DNA of 64,000 nucleotides, taken from Megalonaias nervosa (lineage: Eukaryota; Mollusca; Bivalvia; Unionida; Unionidae). Shown here in pieces: positions 1 to 11,759 of this stretch (the stretch's first letter is position 1; every line of letters starts with the position of its first letter). The translations under genes and the position numbers were made by a program. The notes beneath the pieces were generated by a model. It was given only the letters and a program-made list of their open reading frames with translations. It was not told the DNA's origin and did no database searches. The stretch spans positions 124,001 through 188,000 of the forward strand of contig JAECUM010092831.1 in the NCBI GenBank assembly GCA_016617855.1, read 5' to 3'.

Positions 1-419
1 AACTCCATTTCAAAACAATGTACAAAACAAAGAAAACATCTGAGGTTTGTGCTAGTATATACATTAACAGTCCATACCACTATCCTCAAACCAGTACTTG
101 TTAGCTCACAATAACAGGTGTAATTTCAAAGCCATTGTGTTGCATACATGAAAGAACATAGTGTACTTGTTCACATTTCTGTTTCTTTCATTATTGTACC
201 TCTGTAGACCTATAATAAGTAAATGACCCTTTACTATGTAATTATTTTTTTTTCTGGTCAGCAAGTAAAGAAAAATATCATTGTTGCTTTCAGTGTAGCA
301 GATTTATATACATATATGAAATGTGAAATAACTGCTCCAACTTAAAATAATGTATTTTCTGTAATTTTTCATACACTTAAAATGTATGCATTATCAGTCC
401 CATAAAATGTATAATTTGA

Positions 420-2340
420 GCCCTGCTTTATGAAGTCAGCAGAACCCTAGGTAATTACGTTGCCCATCTGTCAGTAATTTGGCTTCCACATGATAACTTT
501 ACTGGAATTACTGGATTTTAACTACATTTATTTGGTTTCCACATGATAATTTGGTTTTCACAAGGTAACTGTATTGGAATTGTTGGATTTTAACCAATTT
601 GGTTTCCATATGATAACTTTGATAGAAACTGTTGGATGGTTTCCACATAATAACTTTACTGGGATCTGTTGGATTTGAACTAATTTGGTTTACAGCTCTA
701 TATTGATGAGGCCTCAAATTGAGTTTGATTTCCAGGCTTCACTGCTACCATTTCAAGGAATTATGACCACAAATTGGTGATTGGGGGCCAAGAGTAATTA
801 CATTATCTGTCTTTAATTTGGCTCCACATGATAACTTTGCTGGGAATTGTTGGACATAGACCAGCCTGGTTTCCAAGAGATAATTTTACTGGGAATTGTT
901 GGATTTTTACTAATTTTTGTTTAAAGCTCAGTATAGATAGACCTCAAAATGAATTTGATTTCCAGACTTCGCTGCGCTCATGTAGAGGAATTATGACCAC
1001 AAATAGCCTATCCCCCTTTCATTTCTACATGTTGACTTTCCCAAGGATTGGGAGCCTAAGGTGGCCAAGTGCCCTGCTCACCTTTATAGATCACTGACAT
1101 CTCACCTGTCTGCATGGGTTTGAGTCCTGGATCAGCTAAAGTGGGTGTGTCAGAAAGCTTGCTAGTAATTTCCTGTGGGTCAGTGGTTCTTACTGGGTTT
1201 TTTTTCTTCTTATTCCTTCACCAAATACACTGTCTGCCACATATAGACTATCATGTGCTGAAAAATGGTGTTAAGCTGACAACCCCACACCACCCAAGGA
1301 TTGCTGGGCTTCATCCCAAATTTTGGTATGCAGCTGTATATTGATGAGATAGTGAGGACCTTGATTTCCAGCATTCCATGGCATCATTTACAGGAGTTAG
1401 GCTGTCTTGTTACCTGTCATTCTGACCCTAGTGTCTGCAGCACAACATACATGTACTAAGGTTTGTTGGATTTCAGCCCATTGTTGTATTGTGTTCTGTA
1501 CTGATGAAACCTTGACGAGTTCAAGTTTCTGAACCCACAGAATTTATAGGAGGTATGCACCTTGAGAGTCTCTCCTCCTTACTTAAGATTTCTGCAGCAA
1601 AACTTCACATTGGTACTGTTGAATTGCAGTCAGATTTAGTTTTGGGCTTTAAATTGATGAAGTATTTAATAACTTCTATTCCCTGCAACTCAGACCTCAT
1701 AATGAATTATATCTTTTTGTCTCTCCTCTTGACTTTAGGTTTTTGTAGTACAACTTTACCAAAACCATTTTTATTTCGACTTAGTTTGGTATGGGGCTTT
1801 ATAATGATGAGACTTCCATGAGTGTCATTTCCAGTGTTACAACACATCATTTATGGGACTTTTGCTTCTTTGTTACCCGTCATCTTTGGTTTCTGCAGCA
1901 TAACATTGTTCATTATTAATGGATTTCAACCAAATTTGTCATATGGCTTTATGCTGATGAAAACTTTAATAAATTTAATTTCTGGTATTTCACATCATCA
2001 TTTAGAACAGTTATGGCTCATGATTGCTCTGTTCTTTGGCTTTTGTAACATTACTATGGAATTAAATTTTAATAGAATGTAACATGCAATTTTATCTTGA
2101 TGAGACTTGAATGAGTTGGATTTCTAGCTTTCTGTTGCATCATTTAGAGAAATCATTGATTAAAAATTCACATAACATTGGTTTCTCATGTAACTTTTCC
2201 ATTTTAAAGCCCTTCCAAGCAAACTGTAGTGAGCAGGGTCTTTGTAATACACTCATTGCAAATTGCTCTAGTTATATTTGTCCTCTAATTTTTGTGACCG
2301 CAGACTTTTTTTTATTAATAAGTTTAGATTTCTAAGAAAT
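420..2340 (+). repeat. Tandem-repeat element, family B, ~150 bp units
   Basis: A degenerate tandem array. A recurring block (GATGAGACCTTGAATGAGTT-like, then TTTCCAG, then a 'catcatttatagg' stretch, then 'tttctgcagcacaaca', then 'ttggatttcaaccaaat') returns at about 1345, 1504, 1657, 1806, 1955 and 2099, a spacing of about 150 bp. Earlier, more diverged units lie near 500-1000. The array ends near 2270 with 'cattgcaaattgctctag', which is matched by the end of the second locus near 22390. It is interrupted by a SINE at 1051-1292. The small ORFs here have no recognisable domain and I treat them as chance. Confidence 0.75.
1051..1292 (+). mobile_element. tRNA-headed SINE, diverged copy with 11 bp TSD
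   Basis: A degraded copy of the SINE family seen intact at 43897 and 52476. The A-box region is 'taaggtggccaagtg', the B-box is 'gggtttgagtcc', and the shared body runs through 'gtgagaaagcttgccagtag', 'ttcttcctccacca' and 'gctgaaaaatggtgttaag'-like blocks. It is flanked by the direct repeat CCCAAGGATTG at 1040-1050 and 1293-1303. Removing it restores a continuous family B tandem-repeat unit, so the insertion is younger than the array. Confidence 0.85.
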
Positions 2341-2679
2341 GAAATTTAAGATTTTGCCTACAATTATTTGTAAACCTGAAGTGATAAAAGTGTGAACAAG
2401 TGAAAAATGAGAGACAATAAAGAGTCACCATGATTTGCAAATCTTAAATGTTACCACATTTGCCCATGTATAATATGCATGCAATTGCAGACAGCATTGA
2501 CCCAGATCTCCTGTCATGTACATGCAGAGATTTTTCTTCCATTTTCAAAACATGTCCTGTGGTCCATGGAATTTGGAATTTTTGTGTATAAAAATTTAAA
2601 ATTTGGTAATTTATAATTTTATGTACACACTGTTAATTTACAAACACTTACAAACTTAAATTTCACCAGTTCACGGCAG

Positions 2680-3710
2680 TTTTACTCAGCCTTCTTTGTT
2701 ATGAGCTAATATTGCATGTGACCTAGATTTCACATTTACTGGCTTTGGTTAAGTTGTCACATTTAGCTCGTGACTATATATGTTTTTGGAACAGAGCAGA
2801 GATGTTTGATATGCTCTATGCATACTACAGTACTCTATTTGGAAACATGCAACTTGCAGATGGATCTTTGTGAGCAAACCTCCCTCATTTCAATAGAAGG
2901 TCAGTATTGACCATATTTTAGGCTTCATTGACTTGGTTTGAAGTTATTGTTTGTTCATTTCTCAGGCACTTTTAATGATAGAATTGTGAAATTGATCATG
3001 ATATGCATCAATCTCACTACCACACTCTTACGACAAAAGAGGCTGATTGTGACCTATATCTGATCTTTGGCTTTGGTTAAAATTTTGCATTTAGCTCAAG
3101 ACTGGGATAAGGTGAGCCAGAGTGGGCTTTGGTTAAAATTTTGCATTTAGCTCAAGACTGGGATAAGGTGAGCCAGAGTGGGCTAAGGTGAGACATGTGA
3201 GTGATCAGTAAAGGCATGTGCCTTACACTACTTGACCACCTGTCACCAAGTCATTTATTACACTCAGGTTCTTTATCAAATATCACTATTCTGACTTACC
3301 ATTTCCATTCTTTATTTTAAAAAGTAGTCTGATTTATCCCTATCTTTTCACAAGAGGTTGATGGAAAGACTGAGACTGTTATACCAAGATTCTTGAAACT
3401 TGGTGAGGGGATGCATCTTCATAAGTACTACATCCTCGTCACAAAAGTAGGTCAATGCAACTTGTATTACATGCTTTATTAATTTGTCATCAGAATCATC
3501 CAACAAGATGATTATATGCATCACTATTAGTACCACACCTTTTCCACAAAATGTCATCACTGTGAAGTAATCTTACATATTCTCCTGGCTTAATTTAAGT
3601 GTTTTGCATTCAGCTCACTACATTGTTTATTTTTATCCACTGCATGTTATCTACTGCATAATACTGTTATACCTGGAATTATTAAATTTGGTGAGAGGAT
3701 GTCTTGATAA
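2680..3710. repeat. Dispersed repeat family C, left part
   Basis: Repeated text such as 'ggctttggttaagttttgcatttagctcatgac', 'gaaacttggtgaggggatgcatc' and 'agtaccacaaccatacaa' occurs here, again at 4905-5070 and again at 52870-53720. It includes a recent 56 bp direct duplication at about 3069-3180. The Polinton-derived fragment at 3715-4910 lies between this block and its continuation. No gene is visible. Confidence 0.6.
3069..3180. repeat. 56 bp direct duplication, two near-identical copies
   Basis: The block beginning 'ggctttggttaaaattttgc' and ending 'gtgagccagagtg' is present twice in succession with a period of 56 bp and essentially no divergence. This indicates a recent local duplication inside old repeat DNA. 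Confidence 0.9.
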
Positions 3711-3714
3711 ACAT

Positions 3715-4910
3715 CTTCAGTACCATTTATCTCATAAACCAACGAGTCTGTATCGGTAAATAACAACTTGGCATCAGGCCACTTATTTTTTATAAACCCC
3801 TAATATAAATCGTACATGAGCCATTCTGACAAATCCAACACAGACGTGCCAACATAGATCGGTTTATTAAGAACCTGATTGGTCTTCTTCTGCTTGACTA
3901 AAGCTAGATTTTCACAGATATTTACAAGGCCATCAAACGTATTCAATGCAGCTAGTTTTTTACACTCATTTTTTATTATTAATGATTTCGATGTTGACTT
4001 GCTTCCTTATGTTTTCCATGGTTTTACTGAAGACGGAATTATTCATTAGCTTGAAGAAGTCTTTTTTGAAATCTGTGGTCGCTTGATCTCGCCGAGCTGT
4101 ATTAGAATCGATATAATCTTTCATCCAGCATTTATGATTAAATTTTAACACACGATGAACTTTTATGTCAATCAAGCCAGTGTTTAAGATTTTTATAATG
4201 ACAGATGTAATTACGTTTGTTAGATAAATTTGGAACTAACTTTGCTACAGTACATGGACCGGATGTATGAAGAGATAATTGCTCCAGTGATATCATGTTA
4301 TCGGTTACAATAATTTTTTCTGCGAGATATGGATAATCGTTATGCATATCATGTAATTGTTCAGGATAATCAATATCAGCTTCGATGAAATAACTTGCAT
4401 TGGTAAAGTTATGTTCTTAGTTTCCTCAATAAACTTTTCTGGAGAGGTCCACTTGAATCCATCATATGGCATTGCTTGTGACATTGCATATCCATACAGA
4501 TTATAAGGATCGAGGTAGATAATATATTCTATTAACTCACTAGCATTGAATTGTTTCATGTACTTGTTATTTGCGTGGGCGTATTTTTTTTTTATAACAC
4601 TGATACCGCCTTGTATTCCTTTTTAAATAAAATTATACATATCAGGGTCTGTTAACAGCTCCAACCTGATTTTAGAAAACTTTAATAATGCATCCCATGA
4701 TAACCCAGGTGCAGAGAAATACTAACATGGATCAAGCTCATAATTTTTTATACTCATTTCGCGGAAGCTTTCGAATATATCGCTGAGCAATAGCACATCA
4801 GTTTTTAGGTAAATATCATGATAATCAGCAAATGTTTCACAATCAAATTCTCGCCAAATCATCTGGGCATGTTTATAATCATCATCTGAATTATGTTTAT
4901 TATTTAACGA
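3715..4910 (-). pseudogene. Polinton/Maverick-type DNA polymerase B fragment, broken
   Basis: Read on the minus strand, several frames carry stretches typical of the protein-primed family B DNA polymerase of Polinton/Maverick elements. In order these are a 'YLDPYNLYGYAMSQ' block near 4460-4520, a 'KLMNNSVFSKTMENIRK' block near 3990-4060 (4175-3966 is the longest open piece), and an 'FTDTDSL' block at 3739-3760 matching the DTDS metal-binding motif C. The pieces lie in different frames separated by stops, so this is a dead copy. Neither end of the element is visible, nor its integrase, ATPase or capsid genes: it is an internal fragment of the polymerase only. It is flanked on both sides by family C repeat DNA. 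Polintons are large self-replicating elements with viral relatives. The identification rests on motif recognition only. Confidence 0.85.
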
Positions 4911-5070
4911 TGAGTACCACAGCCATACAATGAAAGAGGCTGATCATGACCTATATTTGCTAGCTTTGATTAAGTTCTTGCAGTTAGCTTATGACCATGT
5001 GAGTTTTTGGCATACTATCCTCCTTCGAATCATGTCATTTGGTGATTGGAGTCAGCTTGAAAAGTTCAAT
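4905..5070. repeat. Dispersed repeat family C, continuation
   Basis: The text 'gagtaccacagccatacaatgaaagaggctgatcatgacc', followed by 'ctttgattaagttcttgcagttagctt', matches the blocks at 3020-3100 and 53320-53420. It resumes immediately after the polymerase fragment, which suggests that fragment arrived in or with this repeat. Confidence 0.55.
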
Positions 5071-5394
5071 ATCCATTTTATATTAAAAAAAAGTATCATC
5101 TGATCTATATACTTTATGCTTCAATGATTTTGTTCACATTTAAAAGTTCATTTATTGGGTGCTGTTTATGTTCGAACAATGAGACTTGATAATTGGATAC
5201 ATCGCTGTTACCACTTCACCCTTAATACCTTAGTAGATCATAGTGTGCTACATATTAGGTTTTACTAACAAGTGTTAAGTGTTTGTATTTATTATCACAT
5301 GTATTCATCTGTGCTGGACTCATATACATCCTTGCCTTCTCAAATGTCCTTTTCTGATGATTGAGTTGGAAGTATGCTTGTTTATTTGTTTTAA

Positions 5395-5556
5395 TGGTAC
5401 TTTTAATGCATTATTGGTGATACAAGGCAGAGGAAGTGGGAGCTAAGTGTCTTTCTCAAGGACTCCAGGGCAGCCAACCCAGGCTGACCTGGGCAGGTGT
5501 CACACCTGTGACCCTAGGATTACAGGTCTGACATTCTACCAGCAGAGCTACTATGG
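5395..5556 (-). mobile_element. tRNA-derived SINE-like repeat, second type
   Basis: On the minus strand this reads 'tagctctgctggtagaatgtcagacctgtaatcctagggtcacaggt'-like, which resembles a tRNA head (A-box, anticodon arm, B-box) followed by a body with 'ggagtccttgagaaagacactta'. It is a different family from the Leu/Ser-like SINEs elsewhere in the window. The B-box is degenerate and I did not find clear target duplications. Confidence 0.5.
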
Positions 5557-6246
5557 CTTCTAAAGTAGGAGTAACGAGTAAATATATTTATTCAGTTCAA
5601 TAGTAAACTTTAAATAATAATTACTATAAATTATATATTGTAATACATTACCCTCATGGTACATTGTATGTCAGAAGTGTAGGAATTAGATGAGTGGACT
5701 GCTTGCCACATGCTTTTCAAGGTTCCTTAAAGTCAGCAACTTTCACTTTGTAAAATATGACTTCTAGGGGTGGACAGTGATAATTGCTTCAAGCAGATTT
5801 TAAGAATTATTACTTTTTTTTAAAAATAATTGTAAAAAAACAACATTAATGTTTTTTATCAACTCATTCCAAAGACTACATTGATATGGAAAAGAATGCT
5901 ATGTCATAATACTTAAATGGGTAGGATGAGTGGGTGGGTAGGTCGTTAGGTGGATTCACAGTATGTCAGCATATTGATGGTTATATAGTGCTGATTAACA
6001 GTTAAAATTTTAAATTTTATTATGATTCAAAGTTTAAATGTAATATTAAAGAGTGCAAACGAATATCATTAATTAGGAAAGGGGGGCATGATCACTAATC
6101 AGAATTTATTTCTGCATGATAATGTTTGCAGTAGCTATGGAAGACTAACAAAAGGAGAGGTGAACTATGTAGTCATTGATTACACTCTAGTCTGTATAAC
6201 CTTCAGTTTCTCTACAGACTATAACTCAGTTTGGTTCCTGTTGGAG
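5557..6246. other. No gene or recognised element
   Basis: AT-rich sequence with short homopolymers. I see no convincing coding sequence, RNA gene or repeat boundary here. Confidence 0.5.
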
Positions 6247-6757
6247 CATCTTCACTGGCCAAAGTTCCAATATGTTAATCTACACCTGGGCAGATTAATC
6301 AGATATTAAGTGCTTTGGGTCTGTGAATTCATTGGGTGCAGTGCAACCCACTGCATCCAATCAAAATCAAGTTGTTAAAATTTGAGTGCTTTTCCTTCAT
6401 GATTGAGAGACATGGGGAGCACACAACTGAAATGGACTCATAAATAAGCAGTTTTCCACTGCCAGTCCGTGTTCGCACAAATACGTAATTTCCAGCAAAT
6501 ACACTTGTAATGGCTTTTCTCTGGTACAAAGCCATACTTTTGATGTTAAACTTACGAAGTATCCTCTTGAAGTCAGTTGCCTCCACCATTTTCGGCTGAT
6601 GTACCATGCACCATTGTTACATGCTGTTGGTTAGTTGGCATTACATAGTAAGGGAGGCAAGTCCAATAGATGTCGTTAGGACGAAGCACTGAGATATCTG
6701 ATTGATCTGCCAAGGTGTAGATAGGATAACATATTTGAATCTTGGTTATCAAAGATG
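6247..6757 (-). mobile_element. Non-autonomous TIR element carrying a RecQ helicase start, copy 1
   Basis: The ends are imperfect inverted repeats of ~70 bp. The left end runs through 'aatatgtta', 'atctacacctgggcag', 'attaatcagatatt' and 'aagtgctt'. The reverse complement of the right end runs through 'aatatgtta', 'atctacaccttggcag', 'atcaatcagatatc' and 'cagtgctt'. A second copy with the same internal order lies at 27254-27754. The inside is mostly a minus-strand reading frame resembling the N-terminus of a RecQ-like helicase plus ~150 bp of leader. The layout fits an internally deleted derivative of a larger transposon. I could not define a target duplication for this copy. Confidence 0.8.
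6329..6607 (-). pseudogene. RecQ-like helicase N-terminal fragment inside TIR element
   Basis: A 92-codon open frame from ATG at 6607. Residues 10-50 read as the Q-motif/motif I region of a RecQ-type superfamily 2 helicase: 'LRKFNIKSMALYQRKAIT', then 'FAGNYVFVRTRTGSGKLL', in which TGSGK is a Walker A (P-loop) motif. After about residue 60 the match stops, and motifs II (DEAH) to VI are absent, so it cannot be an active helicase. The same fragment, more decayed, occurs at 27402-27584 in the same position between the same terminal repeats. It is therefore part of the mobile element and not a host gene exon. The parent gene is inferred only. Confidence 0.75.
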
Positions 6758-6784
6758 CCTTTGTGGGTGGTCACATATTTTGGT

Positions 6785-7036
6785 GGGGCCCTGGATGGCT
6801 GAGTGGTCTAAGGTGCTCACCATTATCAATCACTGCTATCACACCTCCGTCCGTATGGGTTCAAGTCTCAGGTTTATCATATGTGGGTATGTGAGAACGC
6901 TGCTAATTGCATCCCATTGGTTGGTAGTTTTTACTGAATGGGCTTTTCCCCTGAGTTCTTCCTCCACCAGCTATACTGGCCACCATATACAGCCTGTCTT
7001 GTACTGAGAAATGGCGTTAAACCCAAAACAAAAACA
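6785..7036 (+). mobile_element. tRNA-headed SINE copy
   Basis: Starts 'ggggccctggatggctgagtggtctaagg' (Leu/Ser-like tRNA head with A-box), B-box 'gggttcaagtctc', then the family body ('ttcttcctccaccag', 'tatactggccaccatata', 'ctgagaaatggcgttaaac') and an A/C-rich tail. It is moderately diverged from the best copies at 43897 and 52476. Confidence 0.85.
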
Positions 7037-7039
7037 AAT

Positions 7040-10000
7040 TCAACAACATTTTGATGCTACACAAGCTCCTCAGAGGTCCAAATTTTCTATGCCAAAAAAT
7101 ACCCAAAATTCAGTAGGAGAACCCCCAAAACACCTTAAAATAATGTATACCCCAGAAAAATACCCCCAAAAATTAAATCCCCAATAATATGGAAAAGAAT
7201 TTTCATTCCAAATACACCAGTGGGAATTTATAAAGCCTATACAAAGGAAGCATCAGTACCTCATTCAGACCAAGGAGCATCAGGATAATATTATGATGAT
7301 ATACTTGAATTCATCTTTAGGCTCCGATAGGTAAATAGGGCAAATCGATTAATTATCATGCTACCTTGGGCAAATAGGGCAAATTCTGTATTCGTTAGGT
7401 TTGATCGGTGATATATATATTTACCTTGTTCATTTTCAAGTCATTGTGTACTGATACTGAGTTTTTAAAATGAAATTGTATAGCTTTTCTCCACAGGGGA
7501 AAGAAAGTAATTACATGTACCAGATTTAATATAGGATTTAAAGGTGGGGTATTACAAAAATTTTCTTCATAATGTGATAGTGCTTTCCCATCAAGCGATG
7601 AATCTATTTTCCAGTGTCTTCTTTTTGGCAAATAGAAGATTGGCCATACTGAAAGTACTGGTTAATTCAGACATGAGGAAACACATATATAATTAAATGC
7701 ATCTTCTTAGGCCAGCAACCATATTAGGTGGAAATAGAATCATAGAAACACATCCACATCGCATCTCAGTTAAATGAAGAAAATAGTTTCAAAAAAGTTT
7801 GTATAAAAATATAAAGGAAATGCTCGTACCTTACCTCTTACAGCAAGATTGCTGATATACTTACTCAAATGTAAGACCCGTTTTAATTATGAAGGGAGAC
7901 ATTGCTGTAAGTATTTTGACATAGTGACCAATTTTTTGCTGATAAATGGTCAGAATCATGTTATTTGTAACATGCCAACCTCATTTTATAACTGACATGT
8001 GGTCAGAAGCACATCATTTTTAAGATAGTGACCTCTTTTAGGACATCTTGGTGAGAATCGCACACAACTTCATGACTTTGTTCATCCTGCATGTCCTTGG
8101 TCATAATGCTCTTCAAGCATTATGAGAATTACTGTATATGCTTACTTACAGGTTGTAGCAATGATTGGATGTAATTAGATTTGGGTTTCAGTCTGGCAAT
8201 ACTTAGCTGATAACCTGCTTTACCACTGCACAGTAGCTTCACAGCACATTATGTGGCTTTATTGGTAGGTAATAGCAAAGTTTTCATATGCATGATATAT
8301 TCTGCTACTGTAGACATATTTTTCAATGACTGAAGCTAAAAAATAATTAATTTATCAGGCTTAAACCCCCCCCTTTCCCCAATGGGATCGTTTTCAACCT
8401 CCAACCCTCCCCAGCCCAATTGGCCCCCAAAAAGAAAAAAAATGATGCAAAAGTATCTCCTCTGTGGATGGTTGGATCCTAATGGATTTCAAGACTATTG
8501 GGTATGCAGCTTTATGTAGACAAGACCTAACATGAGGTTGATTGCCAGCATTCTTGTAACCATTTGGTTATGTTCTCTGATTTAAGGGATCACAAGGTTT
8601 TGGGTTCAGGTTGTTACTGTTGTGAGCAAGTCACTGAACAAATCTTTTAACAATGATTGCTCTAGTCAGCCAGGTTGTAAATGGGTACCAAGGTTGGTTG
8701 GTTAGCCTGTGTTGGACTGGAATTACTGGGTATATCCTAAACAAGCAATGTAATGTCAGTTACTTTATGCCATGGAAGTCTGGATAACTTGGGTCATCAG
8801 GCTCAGATAAATTTAAACCTTAACATTATGGCTTGACCTACATTCATTTTGTGAGAGTAAGTCCATTTTTATTGGACTTTGACCAGATTTGGTAGACTAT
8901 TGTATGATTGACAGCTTAGTTTAGATTGAATGTCAACAACCTTGTCATAATTTGGTTGAGAGTTGCTCAGATTGCATTTAGCTTTAGGATTATTTGATAT
9001 TGGTAACAATTCTCATTCATTTTCATTTTCAACTTAATTTGATGTGCAGCTTTACATTGTAGAGATTTCATAAGAAGTTAATTGTCAGTTTATGGTGGAG
9101 TTATAAAGCATTCCTGTCAAACTTTATAAGAGTTACAATAAAAACATTAATGGTCCAGCAGATTTCAAAATTCAATTGCTGTCTCCAAGGCTACCAGGAA
9201 CAGAACTGCTCAGTTGAACTCTGGGTATTAGTAGCTATTCACCTTTTAAAAATATTTATATAGTTTCATACAAATGTTGAAGTATCACATAGTAGCAGAC
9301 TGTGTTACCCAAATTCACCATACAGTTGCCCAGTCCTGGCATTCTGGTAGCCCAAGATTTGTTAGACTTTTGACACTTGATATACACACAGATGGACAAG
9401 AAGTATTATATTCACTGTTCTGCATTGAAGAGATTTAGAAGATCACTTAGTTTTAGTCAGTATTGACAAAAACTCATCTTGTGCCAAGCTATCTGACCAG
9501 GCAGGCAAAGTGGACAGTAGACTGTTATTAGAATGATTACTGACCTTGTGAAAAATATACTCCAAAGAGCAACCCAGACAGTCCAGAAATATTGGCTGTA
9601 CAGATGTGCAAGAAGGAAGACAGACTGGTTTATGATAACATTAATAGCTGCAGGCACAATTATTTCATAACTTTTTATTTGTATATAAGCTAGTACAAGA
9701 TTAGTCATCTATCAGTTGGATAATGTCTTGCCTGCACAAATTATTGATGTAATGATGCTTAAGCAATTACTGTTATTTTTCACAATCTGAAGGCTATTTC
9801 TGCTTTTAGTAACTGTGAATTGAGCTATTGTAGCATCATTAAATTGTATGAATTGACTGAATCTGGAAATTTGCAACATAAAATTGTCGATGTTAACTGT
9901 CTTGCATTGTCAGATTGTTAGAGTTTGTTGCATTAAGAGCGAATACTGAAGAATATAATTTTTTGCTAAACTTTGTGTTAATTTCATATTGTAATTTACA

Positions 10001-10719
10001 GTGCACAAACCTTTGCATCTGAATTAGAATTGATTGTAAGCCCTAACTAGTTCACATTGATCTGAAGAAACTAAATTATTACAGGAAACCAGTCTGTGTT
10101 CTTATTAGCAATGGCTAATAGCAGACAGATTTGCAGACTACTCTGTTACTTTCCTGCAGAGGCCGCTAATTAAGTATACCAAGTTCCCCTATGGCTCTGG
10201 AGATAAATGTTTGTTTTTTTTTTTCACCAAGAGATATTTTCAGGCTGTGATTCAGTTCAACAAAGATTGTTATTAAAAAGGACAGGAGCTGTCCAGGCAG
10301 AAAATGTGCTTCCAGCAGGCAATATAGTGTGCATATGTTGATCTCTAGATAAACAAAAATTCTGTCTGCACAAGGCATTATTTTTAAAACTCTTTGAGCT
10401 CAAAACTCAGTGTTCAAGTTTGATATTCTGTAAACTGACATGGAATAAAGTCAGTCTAATTAATCTCTTGATTTCCTCATCTTCATTTCCACTCATGTCA
10501 GATTTCAAGCCAATAGACATATACCAGTGATTTTATATCTGATAAGGGGTTTGCTGAATTTGATTTCCATGGATGGAAATTTTTGATAAGATGACACATC
10601 ATATGCTGCATGTTGCCTTCAATAAATTATTGCTGCATTATCACATTTTATATTCAGTGACCTTGATGATATGAAGGAAACAAATGTAGACCTGTCATAT
10701 TGCTACAGTAAGTTGCTTA
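7040..10719. other. No gene; AT-rich DNA with weak family B fragments
   Basis: No convincing exon or RNA gene. Short blocks at about 8470-8560 ('gatttcaagactattgggtatgcagctttatg', 'gagacaagaccta'-like) and 9030-9110 resemble isolated family B tandem-repeat units. A C-rich run lies near 8365. A stretch at 7070-7190 is rich in 'cccaaaa/cccccaaaa' words. The small ORFs at 7395, 9457 and 10166 show no domains. Confidence 0.5.
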
Positions 10720-11310
10720 TTTTTTCATACTTTCAACTACAAGGTTTAACTTTTCTTACTTTCAGCTAATGGCTCTCATATTCTTGATTTAAGGCCTTTA
10801 CAAAGTTTAGCTTTTCATACTTTCAGCTAATAGCTCTCATACTTTTGATTTAAGACCTTCACAAAGTTGAACTTTTCATACATTCAATTAATGGCTCATA
10901 CTTTTGATTTGAGGCCTTAACAAAATTTAGCTTATCATACTTTCAGCTAATGGCTCTCATACTTTTGATTTGAGGCCTTTACAGAATTTAGCTTTTCATA
11001 CTTTGAGCTAATGGCTCATACTTTTGATTTGAGGCCTTGACAAAATTTAGCTTTTCATACTTTCAGCTAATGGCTTTCATGCTTTTGATTTGAGGCCTTT
11101 ACAAAATTTAGCTTTTCATACTTTCAGCTAATGGCTCATACTTTTGATTTGAGGCCTTTACAAAATTTCGCTTTTCATACTTTCAGCTAATGGCTCTCAT
11201 ACTTTCATTTTAAGGCCTTTTTAAGGTTTAACTTTTCATACTTTCAGCTAATGGCTCTCGTACTTTCGATTTAAGGCCTTTTCAAAGTTTAACTTTTCAT
11301 ACTTAGAACC
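10720..11310. repeat. Minisatellite, ~60 bp unit, about 9-10 copies
   Basis: The unit reads approximately 'agcttttcatactttcag', 'ctaatggctctcatactttt', 'gatttgaggcctttacaaaattt'. Unit length alternates between about 58 and 61 bp, because some units carry 'ggctctcat' and others 'ggctcat'. Central units are the most alike and edge units are diverged, as expected for an array evolving by unequal exchange. Confidence 0.95.
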
Positions 11311-11759
11311 TTGAAATAGTTTAACTTCAAGAATCATATAACAAGTTCAAATAATGGTTCTGTCAGTATTTTGTTATGAAAGGAAACTGTTCATATGGAC
11401 CTTTTGGTCATTCAAATGTTGCATGACAAACAACCCTATAGAGTGCTCACCAATCTAATTTGAATTCTGTTTTAGTGAATACTAATGTTTTTTCATCAAA
11501 CTGGAAGTCTTCAATAGTATGAGAACAGCAGACTGAGATACAGTGTAATTTTCATTTATAACATAACATCCTTCTGTAGTTTAACATCTTTAACATTGTA
11601 AATTTGTTGGTCCAGTTTTCATTATATGTTTGTAATATACTAGAAACTTTTATGTAAGGCACTTTTTTTTCAAGAATAAAAAGCAGAATTTAAAGATCTA
11701 ATTAGGCTAATTATAATGTTGCATTTTTCGAGTTTTTTCTACACCTGCTATAATGCAAA
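11311..11759. other. No gene or element recognised
   Basis: AT-rich sequence after the minisatellite. Nothing supportable seen. Confidence 0.45.

Noticed and set aside
7070..7190. Cluster of CCCAAAA/CCCCCAAAA words resembling telomere-like repeats
   Set aside because: Irregular spacing and composition, no true tandem period.
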